In this document: positions 1 to 8,584 of the stretch, one piece after another
Layout of the letters: each line of letters starts with the position of its first letter
Numbering within the stretch: the stretch's first letter is position 1
Assembly (NCBI RefSeq): GCF_018863195.1
Contig: NZ_JAHKRT010000002.1
Coordinates: 496,001 to 560,000, forward strand
Origin: Sphingomonas quercus
Lineage (GTDB): Bacteria; Pseudomonadota; Alphaproteobacteria; Sphingomonadales; Sphingomonadaceae
Direction: 5' to 3'
DNA: 64,000 nt
Notes under the pieces: generated by a model
What the model was told of the DNA's origin: nothing
What the model saw: only the letters and a program-made list of their open reading frames with translations
Database searches by the model: none
Position numbers and translations under genes: made by a program

Positions 1-189
1 AGGGGGACATCGCCGGGGGCCTGCGTCGCCGGCGCTCTTGCGGGGAAGCGCACCAAATAGCCGGATTTCAGAAGGTCAGGTGAAGTTGTGCAACGTATAA
101 TTAACAGGTTGGAGGCTAAAAACACGCAGATTCTTGAGGATTGCGTTCACTTCTTTGCCGAACGCCCTCTCTGCGCGAGGAAGTGGCCA

Positions 190-2061
190 ATGAATTTGCC
201 GAACATGCCTATCTCAAAAAAGATCATGGTGGCGCTTGGCCTCTTCGTGTTTCTTTGCGCCGGCCTCACCGCCTTCGCGGTCAACAGGATGAACGTCCTC
301 GCCACCAACGCAAATCGCCTCGGCACGGTACTCGGCGGTGAGGCCCGCTTGTTCGCCGGCGTGAGCGAAAACCTCACGAAGATGCAGCAGCTCGGCTTCG
401 AAACCATCGTGGAGTCCGACCCGGTTCGTCGGGCGACGCTTCCCGGCGAAATCGAAGAGGAGATCAAGGCGCTCAACCAGCGCTTCGAGGAACTCCATGC
501 GATCATACCCGACGAGGACAAGGCGCTTGTTTCCAGCATCGAAGACGGTGCGGCGAAGTACGAGGAGAGCCTGCGCAAGAGCGTGGCACTTGCCGTTCAG
601 AACAAGGATCAGGAAGCCGAGGATATCATCCAGGACGTTGCGGGCGCGCAGTATGACAAGCTCGACACGCCGCTCGACAAGGTCCGGAAAGAGAAGAAAG
701 AAGCGTTGAACGCCGGTGTGACTGAGGCGGCCGCGATTGCGAACACGGCGCTGTGGTCGATGCTCGGCGTCGCCACGTTCGGCCTCATCTCGATTGGCAT
801 TATCGCGCTCACTATCGTTCGTCGCCAGATCGTCCGCCCGCTCATCCGGATCAACGGCATCATGACGACGCTGGCAGCCGGCGATAACACCGTCGAGGTT
901 GCGCATATGGACCGGCTCGACGAGATCGGCAGCATGGCAAAAACCGTGCTCGTGTTCCGTGATGCCGCGATCGCGAAGGAGCGGAGCGACGCCGATCAGA
1001 AGCGCGTCGTCGAAAGCGTAGCGACGAGCCTCAATAAGCTGAGCGCGGGCGATCTCACGGTTCGTCTTGCCGACTTCCCGCCATCATATGCGCAGCTAGA
1101 GCACGACTTCAACAGCGCGGTGGAGGGGCTGCGCCAGACGATGATCTCAGTCAACGCTAGCGCCGTCGGTATCCAAACCGGTGCAGGCGAGGTGCGCGAG
1201 GCGTCCAATGATCTTTCGCAGCGTACCGAGCAGCAGGCGGCAAGTCTTGAGGAGACCGCTGCTGCCATGAATGAAATCACCAGCACGGTCCAGGGTACGG
1301 CGGAAAGCGCATCCACGGCGAAGTCGGTCGTTGAACAGGCGAGAGGCGATGCCGAGGAGAGCGGCATCGTGGTTCAACGCACGGTCGACGCCATGAACGG
1401 CATCGAGCGATCCTCGCAGGAAATCTCCGAGATCATCTCGGTTATCGACGGCATCGCCTTCCAGACCAATCTTCTCGCTCTCAATGCTGGTGTCGAAGCA
1501 GCGCGCGCCGGAGATGCCGGGAAGGGGTTCGCCGTGGTTGCATCCGAGGTCCGGGCTCTGGCTCAGCGATCGGCGGACGCCGCCAAGGACGTCAAGGAGA
1601 AGATCAACGCCAGCGGTCAGCAGGTGCAGGCCGGCGTCCAGCTGGTTGGTGAGACTGGCCAGGCACTCACGCGTATCATCGAGCGCGTAAAGCAGATCAG
1701 CGAGCATATTTCCAAGATTGCGGCGGGGGCTGAGCAGCAGGCGACCGGGCTCCAGCAGGTCAACACGGCGGTCTCTGAAATGGACGGGGTAACTCAGCAG
1801 AACGCCGCAATGGTCGAAGAGGCGACCGCCGCAGCCCGTTCGCTTGCCAGTGAAGCCGAGCAGCTGGCGCACCAGGTCGCGCAGTTCAAGCTTGGGGAAA
1901 GCGGCTCCGGCCCGACTGTCGCCAGCCAGCCGCGGTCCAATAAGGTGCAGAAACTGCATACGCGCGTGAGCACCGGGTCCCATGGCCGCATGGTGAACCG
2001 GGGGAATCTGGCTCTTGCTTCAGCTCCTGCAGTCGGGGAAGACGACTGGTCCGCGTTTTGA
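190..2061 (+). CDS. Methyl-accepting chemotaxis protein
   Basis: Transmembrane chemoreceptor that signals through CheA/CheW. In the 623-residue form there is a first membrane helix at about 12-31, a four-helix-bundle-type sensor region, a second membrane helix at about 187-210, HAMP sequence from about 211, a second HAMP-like segment, and the conserved hairpin tip ([19 protein letters not shown]). The protein ends in DDWSAF, whose W-x-x-F matches the tether to which CheR or CheB binds in other receptors. An in-frame ATG at 88 would add 34 residues that look non-coding. ATG 190 is preferred because GAGGAAG lies just upstream and the first helix then starts near the N-terminus. CheW follows 46 bases later, so the two are probably cotranscribed. 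The ligand cannot be predicted. Confidence 0.93.
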   Translation: MNLPNMPISKKIMVALGLFVFLCAGLTAFAVNRMNVLATNANRLGTVLGGEARLFAGVSENLTKMQQLGFETIVESDPVRRATLPGEIEEEIKALNQRFEELHAIIPDEDKALVSSIEDGAAKYEESLRKSVALAVQNKDQEAEDIIQDVAGAQYDKLDTPLDKVRKEKKEALNAGVTEAAAIANTALWSMLGVATFGLISIGIIALTIVRRQIVRPLIRINGIMTTLAAGDNTVEVAHMDRLDEIGSMAKTVLVFRDAAIAKERSDADQKRVVESVATSLNKLSAGDLTVRLADFPPSYAQLEHDFNSAVEGLRQTMISVNASAVGIQTGAGEVREASNDLSQRTEQQAASLEETAAAMNEITSTVQGTAESASTAKSVVEQARGDAEESGIVVQRTVDAMNGIERSSQEISEIISVIDGIAFQTNLLALNAGVEAARAGDAGKGFAVVASEVRALAQRSADAAKDVKEKINASGQQVQAGVQLVGETGQALTRIIERVKQISEHISKIAAGAEQQATGLQQVNTAVSEMDGVTQQNAAMVEEATAAARSLASEAEQLAHQVAQFKLGESGSGPTVASQPRSNKVQKLHTRVSTGSHGRMVNRGNLALASAPAVGEDDWSAF

Positions 2062-2107
2062 TGTTCGAGATCTCAACTGCGCGTCACCATAGTCAGGAAA
2101 GGGCTGC

Positions 2108-2557
2108 GTGATGACCCGGCAATTCATCACTGTCGAAATAGCCGATCAATGGCTGGGTGTCGACATCATGGCCGTGCGTGAAATCCGCGCATGGTCGCCC
2201 GCGACGCCACTGCCCAACACGCCCGAACACATCCGCGGGGTGGTGAACCTTCGTGGCGTGGTGCTGCCGGTACTCGACCTGAGCGGCAGGCTCGGATGGG
2301 GCACGACATCCACGACCGAGCGGCACGCCATCGTGGTGGTGGAGATTGGCAGTCAGCTGCAAGGGATCATTGTTGATGGAGTCAATGACATCGTCAGCGT
2401 TTCGCCCGATGATCTTCATTCCGTGCCGGATACCGGCACGACCAAGTCGCCGACGTTGCTCGAAGGCTTGGCCCATGTCGATGGGCGCCTCGTCCTCGTC
2501 CTCGCGCTTGACCAGTTGGGGTTGAACGACACGGAGGCGTGGAAGGAGGCCGCCTGA
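2108..2557 (+). CDS. cheW: Chemotaxis coupling protein CheW
   Basis: A 149-residue single-domain CheW. It links chemoreceptors to the histidine kinase CheA in the cytoplasmic array. The whole protein is the SH3-like CheW fold, with the usual signatures VRGVVNLRGVVLPVLDL and the late GIIVDGVNDIVSV strand. Translation may start at GTG 2108 or at the adjacent ATG 2111; AGGAAAG at 2096-2102 serves either. It lies directly behind the receptor gene and no cheA, cheR, cheB or cheY is in view. This looks like a receptor-CheW pair added to a main chemotaxis cluster elsewhere. Confidence 0.93.
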   Translation: MMTRQFITVEIADQWLGVDIMAVREIRAWSPATPLPNTPEHIRGVVNLRGVVLPVLDLSGRLGWGTTSTTERHAIVVVEIGSQLQGIIVDGVNDIVSVSPDDLHSVPDTGTTKSPTLLEGLAHVDGRLVLVLALDQLGLNDTEAWKEAA

Positions 2558-2573
2558 CCGGCGGCCGGTCAGG
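2553..2573. terminator. Hairpin between convergent cheW and SPINDLY genes
   Basis: A perfect 9-bp stem (CCTGACCGG at 2553-2561, CCGGTCAGG at 2565-2573) with a 3-base loop covers the cheW stop codon and sits just before the 3' end of the opposing gene. It has no T-run, so it is a bidirectional terminator candidate by position and symmetry only. Confidence 0.5.
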
Positions 2574-2581
2574 TCTGGATC

Positions 2582-4813
2582 CTATGGTCTGTTGCCGAAA
2601 GCCTCGATGAGCGCCGCCGCGAAGGCCCTGACGGCCTCACGATTTCCATCTGCAAGCAAGGCAGCAGCGCGGATCCGCGATCGCCACCCGGCCGCGCCCT
2701 CGCCGGCACGGCAGCTTTCCGCTGCCGCAACCGCTTTATCGACATAATCGGCGCGGCTGGAGGCAATGGTGTCAGTAATGCCGATTTGTCGCAGCAGCCC
2801 CGCGGCAAGCCGCTGACGCATGAACTGCCCCTCCAAGGTGATCAGCGGCAGGCCCCGGGCGAGCGCGCCATGGGCAGTCGTGTAGCCAGAGAAGCTCGGG
2901 CAATCGAGATACACGTCCATCGCCTCGAGGAAACCGGCGAAAGCATCCGGGGCAAGCCATGGCACCTGACGCAGCACTTGCGAGGGATCGATGCCGCCAG
3001 CACGCAGGGCTCTCGCCAGCCGGTCGCTGACGGCCTCGCTCGCCCAGCGATGCTTTCGGGACGCAACGAGCCACATCTCGCACCTGCCGACCCGCCGCGC
3101 TATTTCGACGATCAGCGCGTCGTCACCAGGGTCGAACTTGGTGGACTGGTGGCAAAGCGCAAAGCGCACCGTACCCGGCTGCCGCCCCGGATCGCCCCAT
3201 GCCTCCACCGCCTTGGATGGTGGCTGAGTGCAGACGCCGGTGCCGGGCAGTCTGACCAGTTGTTCCCGATAATGGCGATCCCCGTCCGCCGGCTCGATCA
3301 GGTCCCCGGACATGTACAGGTCGATCGTCGGCAGGCCACTCGTAATCGGATGACCCCATGCCGCGACCTGAAGCGGTGCCAGGCGCAATGCGGCGAGGGC
3401 CGTTGTCGCGGCGTCCATCCCGATCTCGGGAAAGAACAGGATATCCGGTCGTGCCTCGGTGACGGCATCAATCCAGGCGGCGAGCGGCATCGGTCCCTGA
3501 AGAAACCGGTCGGCCCGGCTCCGTGCCCAATCGGTTTCCCCGTCGATCTGTGCGCCGGTATGAAAGATCATCAGCTCGAACACCGCAGGGTCGAGTTCGG
3601 CGACGATCCCTCGCAGGATCATCTCCCAGACCGGATGCTCTCGAACCTGCGCACTGACGACGACAAGGCGAAGGCGGTCGCGCCCTTCGGGCCGCTTTCC
3701 GAGATCGGAGCCGGGCCGGAAATATTCATGCGCCGCCTTGCTCATCAAGTCGCCATAGCGCGCCAGAGGTTCCGTCACATCGAATGGCCGATACGCAAGG
3801 TAGAATGGCTGCGCGCTGCCAACAGCGGGGCCCAGGCGCGCTGTATCGGGCAGCGCCCAGGAGGCGAGCTCGTCCGTCGCACGCGCAAAGGCCTGGGGTG
3901 CCGCAGCGCTTTCCTGCGCCGTCCGCACGAACAGTGGCACCGATCCAATTGCGATGCCGAGCCTCGCGCCGGCGCTGTCCGGGAACAGATGGAGTGCCTG
4001 ATCGCAGACCGCTTGCGCTTCCGTCGCCTGTCCCTGGTCACGCAGGATGGCTGCCAGCAACACATAGGGGTCTGCGGAACCTGGTTTGGACTGGATGGCG
4101 CGGCGGCAGAGTGAAGCCGCCTCCTCGGCGGCGTCCCGTTCGAACAACAGAAGCGCCAGATTGTAGGCGGAGTCCGCGGCCTGCGGCGATGCCTGGAGGG
4201 CACGACGATATGCTTCCTCCGCGCCGCGGGGATTCCGGGTTGCACGCAGGGCGTTGCCCAGGTTGTTGAGTATCGCTGGATCATGAGGCCGGGCAGCGAC
4301 CGCGGCCCGAAGGGCGGCGACGGCCTCATCGTTTCTTCCCTGCCTGACCAGGACGGTGCCCAGGCCCGCAAGCGCATCAGGGTGGTTTGGCTGTAAGGCA
4401 AGGGCTCGCCGAAAGGCCATAGCAGCCTTCTCCAGCTCACCTTGCGCGATACGAACGGTGCCAAGACCGTGGTGCGCGTCGCCATGGTTGGGATTCAGCC
4501 GCAGCGCCTGTTCGAACGCGCGGGCTGCGGGTTCCAGGGCGCCCTGCGCCCGCAATGCATTGCCGAGATTGTTGTGAAAGCTAGGCACCATGGGGTTGGC
4601 CGCAATGGCCTGTTCGATCATGCGAACGGCGCCAGCATGATTTCCGCGCTGGTGGGCCACCACACCAATAAGGTGAAGGGCGTCCGCCTGCCCCGGAGCG
4701 ATCCGCAACGCGGACTGATAGAAATTCTCGGCTTCGTCCAGGCGCCCGGCGCGGTGGTGCGCCAAACCTTGCTCGATCATGGCGCGGATGCCCGCCTGAC
4801 CATTTCCGGTCAT
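2582..4813 (-). CDS. TPR / SPINDLY-family O-GlcNAc transferase-like protein
   Basis: Predicted cytoplasmic glycosyltransferase of the GT41 (OGT/SPINDLY) family, which moves a sugar from a nucleotide donor to Ser/Thr of proteins. Residues about 7-278 form eight consecutive 34-residue TPR units. The C-terminal half carries the GT41 signatures: the His of VREHPVWEMI, GHPITSGLPTIDLYMSGD, the Lys of HQSTKFDP and PSFSGYTTAHGALARGLPLI. The frame stays open to 5053, but the extra 80 residues are Arg-rich and look untranslated, so ATG 4813 is chosen; no strong ribosome site is visible. It is convergent with the chemotaxis pair. Bacterial relatives often glycosylate flagellin or other surface proteins, but no target gene is in this window. 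Confidence 0.85.
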   Translation of the reverse strand: MTGNGQAGIRAMIEQGLAHHRAGRLDEAENFYQSALRIAPGQADALHLIGVVAHQRGNHAGAVRMIEQAIAANPMVPSFHNNLGNALRAQGALEPAARAFEQALRLNPNHGDAHHGLGTVRIAQGELEKAAMAFRRALALQPNHPDALAGLGTVLVRQGRNDEAVAALRAAVAARPHDPAILNNLGNALRATRNPRGAEEAYRRALQASPQAADSAYNLALLLFERDAAEEAASLCRRAIQSKPGSADPYVLLAAILRDQGQATEAQAVCDQALHLFPDSAGARLGIAIGSVPLFVRTAQESAAAPQAFARATDELASWALPDTARLGPAVGSAQPFYLAYRPFDVTEPLARYGDLMSKAAHEYFRPGSDLGKRPEGRDRLRLVVVSAQVREHPVWEMILRGIVAELDPAVFELMIFHTGAQIDGETDWARSRADRFLQGPMPLAAWIDAVTEARPDILFFPEIGMDAATTALAALRLAPLQVAAWGHPITSGLPTIDLYMSGDLIEPADGDRHYREQLVRLPGTGVCTQPPSKAVEAWGDPGRQPGTVRFALCHQSTKFDPGDDALIVEIARRVGRCEMWLVASRKHRWASEAVSDRLARALRAGGIDPSQVLRQVPWLAPDAFAGFLEAMDVYLDCPSFSGYTTAHGALARGLPLITLEGQFMRQRLAAGLLRQIGITDTIASSRADYVDKAVAAAESCRAGEGAAGWRSRIRAAALLADGNREAVRAFAAALIEAFGNRP

Positions 4814-5151
4814 GGCTTCACGCGTGGCGCGCTGCCGTCCTCCATTTGCGGCAAGGGGCGCTCCGCGCAGGACCGGCCTGCAAAGCTCATTCGCATTCCG
4901 CTTTCTCCTGGCAAGCCGCCGCGTGGCGGTGAGCGGAGCCTTTCCGTTATGCATGGCAGGACGAGTGTCAACTGACGGTCGGGAGCTGCGGGTTTTATGA
5001 CCGCAGCGGTCGTCGTCACCTTCGCCTGTCGGCCCAGTGCCGGGAACGATCATTATCGTCGGAAGCGGATGAAATGACTTGGAGTAAGCGTCATCCCGCC
5101 GCGCGACAAATTGAACGGCAGTTCAGGCGCTACTCCTCGGCGAGGCAGCGC
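4814..5151. other. 338-base gap without a convincing gene
   Basis: Lies upstream of the SPINDLY gene and downstream of the PAS-GGDEF-EAL gene. It holds only the untranslated-looking 5' extension of the former (to 5053). I see no clear promoter hexamers or hairpin. Any promoter for the transferase should be here. Confidence 0.5.
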
Positions 5152-6888
5152 TCAGCTGCGACAGATCCTGTCGGCAGCGGGCTTCTGGATAAACGCATCG
5201 AGGATCGCAGCGGCCGGCATGGCGCGTCCGTAGCGGTACCCCTGGGCTTCTGAGCAACCCAGGGCGATTAGCGCAAGCTCCTCCTCCGCGGTTTCGACGC
5301 CTTCGGCGATAACGGTCAGCCCAAGGCTCGACGCCATGCCGATAACGGCTTTTACGATCGCAGCGTCGCCAACCTTCCGATCGATCGAGGCCACAAAGCT
5401 GCGATCTATTTTGAGTCGCGTAATCGGATATTTCTGCAACAGGCTGAGCGATGCGAAGCCTGTGCCGAAATCATCGAAAGCGATCCCGACGCCCAGGGCC
5501 TTGAGCTTTCGGAGCGCCTCAGTGGACTGCGCGCTGTGCCGAAGAACCGTTGTCTCCGTAATCTCCAGTTCGAGCTGGTTGGGAGAAAGACCGTGCTTCT
5601 CCAATGCCGCCGACACGCTGGCGAATAACTGCCCCGAGCGCAATTGGGCCGCGAACAGATTGATCCCAACTCGAAGCGTTCCCAGGCCGGCCCGCGACCA
5701 GCCGGCTGCGGCCGCGCAAGCCTGATCGACGATCCACTCGCCCACCTCTCCTGCGATGACACTTTCCTCTAGGACCTCCATGAAGGTCCGGGGCGTCAAC
5801 AAACCGTGGTGCGGATGACGCCACCGCAGAAGCGCCTCCACTCCGGTCAACGAACGGTCGGCCAGGCAGAGCTGTGGCTGATACCAGAGCTCGAATTCGT
5901 TCCGCGCGAAAGCCTGTCGAAGCTCGGAGGCAAGGCGATGCCGGTGCTGGGAGCTATTCTGCATCGCGCGAACGAAGAAGGTTCGGACACCGCCGCCTTC
6001 GGCCTTCGCACCGTATAACGCCAGGTCGGCACAGGAGAGGAGCAACTCGACCTCCAGTGCGTCCTTTGGCGACATGGCGATGCCGATGCTGGTGCCGACG
6101 TAGATCGACTGTCCACCAAGCTCGAACGCGGGGTGCAGTGCGTCGAATATTCGCTTGCTAAGCTCGTCGACCCGCAGCGGATCGGCGCAATCAGACATTA
6201 ACACAGCAAACTCGTCGCCGCCGAGACGCGCGACGAAGGCCTCTCCCCCGGCGGCATGCGTCAACCGCTCCGCGACGGCAGCCAATAGTGCGTCCCCGAC
6301 CGAGTGGCCGAGGGTGTCATTCACATGCTTGAATCCGTCAAGGTCGAGCAGGAGCAATGAACATGGCACACGGCCAATGTCGGCCACGAGCCGCTCCTGA
6401 AGCGCATTGCGGTTGGGCAGTGACGTGAGGGTATCGCAGTGCGCGAGATGCTCCAGTCGCTTCTTCGCCGTATGTCGATCGGCGATGTCGCGCAGCAGGG
6501 CGCCGAACATCGGCTTGCCGTCCTCGAACCACATCGACAGCGAGAGATCGACGGGGATCTCGGTTCCGTCCGCATGTCGCGCGAGCACGTCGACCGAGTG
6601 GCCGGAAAGGCGCGCGTGTCCGGTCTGAACCGCTCTTGCAAGACCCGCATCATGCGAGGCCTGAAGCCTCGCAGGAATGATGATCGAGAGGGACTTGCCG
6701 ATCGCGTCCTCCGCCCTGTGGCCGAAAAGCTCCTCGGCTCCAGTGTTCCACGACACAATCAAATTATCCGCGCCGGCGCAGACAGCCGCGGTTCCCGAAT
6801 TCGCCAGCATCTGCTCGTAACGACGGCCAGCCGGGTCCCGCGCAGTGGAACCCGCCTCGCTCCCGTCGTGATGTTGCTCTCGATGCAT
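5152..6888 (-). CDS. PAS-GGDEF-EAL cyclic-di-GMP protein
   Basis: Cytoplasmic second-messenger enzyme of 578 residues. A PAS sensor (about 24-145) is followed by a GGDEF cyclase domain with an intact ARLGGDEFAVL site and an EAL phosphodiesterase domain with VEALLRW, DDFGTGFASL, the Lys of RLKIDRSF, AEGVET and a final QGYRYGRAMP. No Rxx(D) inhibitory site is visible five residues before GGDEF. Both catalytic motifs look intact, so net activity cannot be predicted. No membrane segment. ATG 6888 is chosen over 6930 because GGGAGG sits a few bases upstream and the longer N-terminus has no domain sequence. Confidence 0.92.
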   Translation of the reverse strand: MHREQHHDGSEAGSTARDPAGRRYEQMLANSGTAAVCAGADNLIVSWNTGAEELFGHRAEDAIGKSLSIIIPARLQASHDAGLARAVQTGHARLSGHSVDVLARHADGTEIPVDLSLSMWFEDGKPMFGALLRDIADRHTAKKRLEHLAHCDTLTSLPNRNALQERLVADIGRVPCSLLLLDLDGFKHVNDTLGHSVGDALLAAVAERLTHAAGGEAFVARLGGDEFAVLMSDCADPLRVDELSKRIFDALHPAFELGGQSIYVGTSIGIAMSPKDALEVELLLSCADLALYGAKAEGGGVRTFFVRAMQNSSQHRHRLASELRQAFARNEFELWYQPQLCLADRSLTGVEALLRWRHPHHGLLTPRTFMEVLEESVIAGEVGEWIVDQACAAAAGWSRAGLGTLRVGINLFAAQLRSGQLFASVSAALEKHGLSPNQLELEITETTVLRHSAQSTEALRKLKALGVGIAFDDFGTGFASLSLLQKYPITRLKIDRSFVASIDRKVGDAAIVKAVIGMASSLGLTVIAEGVETAEEELALIALGCSEAQGYRYGRAMPAAAILDAFIQKPAADRICRS

Positions 6889-6944
6889 CCGGCCTCCCGG
6901 ATGGCACCATAGCGATGGGAAGTTAAGCATTCGTCGTTCTCAAT

Positions 6945-6966
6945 CGGATATCCGCTCTGGTATCCG
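6945..6966. promoter_or_regulatory. Inverted repeat upstream of PAS-GGDEF-EAL gene
   Basis: CGGATA at 6945-6950 and TATCCG at 6961-6966 form a perfect 6-10-6 dyad 57 bases before the chosen start. It could be a regulator site. No second copy was noticed. Confidence 0.3.
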
Positions 6967-7187
6967 GATAATTTGCGTGGCCGGCGCGCAAGTGGCGCCG
7001 ATGACTAAGTGCACATGAGGTGGACCGGCGGCGGGCATTGGCTTGCCACCAGCCCGCGGCGGGCACGCCGCGCTTAGCTGGCAGTGGAGGTGGCGGAGAC
7101 GGGATCACCGTTGAACGCGGGTCCCTACAGGCTCCGTGGAAACCGGTCGCGCGGCGCCTGAGGACCTCGCCGCCAGGGACCGGCCTT

Positions 7188-8426
7188 TCAGTCAGTCCGC
7201 TCAGTCAATGAAGCCGGCAGGGCGCTCGCCTCGTCCAGAGACAATGGCCTTCCCAGCAGGAACCCTTGAACCTTGGTCACCCCGATGTCGCGCAGGGCCG
7301 CCAGCTCCGCGCCGGTTTCCACACCCTCGGCCACGATCTCGCTGCCGATCGCCAGGCCGAAGGCGGTCAGCGCCAGCGCCAGCGCGCGCCGGGCCGGGTC
7401 TCGATCAACGTCGCGGGTCAAGCTCATGTCGAGCTTGATGATGTCGGGGTTGAGATCGAGGACGTGGCGAAAGCTCGCATGGCCCGCGCCGGCATCATCC
7501 ACCGCCAGACGCAGGCCACGCGCGCGCATGGGCTGAAGCGCGGCCGCGAGGGCGGCATAGTCGGCGACTTTGGCATGTTCGGTCACTTCGAGGATCAGCC
7601 GATCGGCCGGCAATCCGTCGAACAGCGTGGTAAAACCGGGCTCGGTGATCACCGAAGGAGAGAGATTGACCGAGAGCGACGTGCCTCTCGGCAGCCTTGC
7701 CAGCCCGGCGCAGGCCTGACGTAATGCTGCGATCTCAAGGTCGCCCCCCAAGCCCGCATGCAATGCCTCGGCGAACCATAGATCGGGAGCCCGGTGGGGC
7801 TCCGCGGCGAAGTGGGTGAGCGCCTCGAAGCCGGTCAGCCGATTGTCCCGAAGATCATAGATCGGCTGATAGACGGTCGTGAACTCGGACCGGGTGATCG
7901 TGCCGGTGATGCGGGCCCTGCATTCGTCCTGCGTACGTTGGGCCTCAATGTCCCCGTAGATTATTTCGGCCATCAAGTCGGCAAAGGCCCGCAGCGTCGC
8001 CAGATCGCGCCTGCCGAGGGTGCGGTCGGGCTGGCGCGCGAAGCAGCACAATGTGCCGTAAACGCAGCCATCGCGCAGGCGCATCGGCACACCGATATAC
8101 GCGCCGATCGACAGCGCCCTGGTGACCGGCAGCTTCGCCGTTGCGGTTGTGGCGCCTGCGTCGTGAATGATTTCTGGAAGCCGGCCGTCGACAATGCGCT
8201 GGCAATAGCTTTCCTCCAGGGGATCGGACGCGCCGGCAACGACCGCCGTCTCCACTCCGGCATCCACTAGCCGGAACACGCGCCGCCCTTCCGCGAATTC
8301 CGAGACGAATCCGACATCCATGCCGAGATGAGCGCGCACGATCGCCAGCATCTTGCGCAAACGCACCCCGGCGGGATCGCCAGCATCTTCCCGGAATTTG
8401 CTCAGCACCGATGCGACGTCATCCAT
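7188..8426 (-). CDS. GAF-EAL cyclic-di-GMP phosphodiesterase
   Basis: A 412-residue soluble protein. The N-terminal 150 residues are a GAF sensor. The rest is an EAL domain with the metal and substrate residues present: the E of GFEALTHF, SVNLS, LEVTE, DDAGAG, IKLDMS, AEGVET and QGFLLGRP. The Arg usual after EAL is His here (EALTH), and DDFGTG has become DDAGAG, so activity may be modified. There is no GGDEF domain, so it should hydrolyse cyclic-di-GMP if active. ATG 8426 is preferred; the open frame to 8549 adds 41 residues with no family similarity. The gene follows another cyclic-di-GMP gene on the same strand, separated by 299 bases. Confidence 0.9.
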   Translation of the reverse strand: MDDVASVLSKFREDAGDPAGVRLRKMLAIVRAHLGMDVGFVSEFAEGRRVFRLVDAGVETAVVAGASDPLEESYCQRIVDGRLPEIIHDAGATTATAKLPVTRALSIGAYIGVPMRLRDGCVYGTLCCFARQPDRTLGRRDLATLRAFADLMAEIIYGDIEAQRTQDECRARITGTITRSEFTTVYQPIYDLRDNRLTGFEALTHFAAEPHRAPDLWFAEALHAGLGGDLEIAALRQACAGLARLPRGTSLSVNLSPSVITEPGFTTLFDGLPADRLILEVTEHAKVADYAALAAALQPMRARGLRLAVDDAGAGHASFRHVLDLNPDIIKLDMSLTRDVDRDPARRALALALTAFGLAIGSEIVAEGVETGAELAALRDIGVTKVQGFLLGRPLSLDEASALPASLTERTD

Positions 8427-8584
8427 AGCGCCTTGAACGCGTGATCGGCAGCTTTGCCCCACATCCCCGTCGCCCCCCAACCGATCCCGGACCACTGGAT
8501 ACCCGGCGCGGAGAGCGGCAGTTCCCCCCTCTCCGTGGCGCGCGATCATGTGCGGGTTCGAACAGCGGGTGGCCGACCGGCCCT

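Noticed and set aside
1-60. Open frame ending in TAG at 58-60, possibly the tail of an upstream gene
   Set aside because: Only 19 codons are visible and they match nothing I recognise, so neither coding status nor product can be supported.
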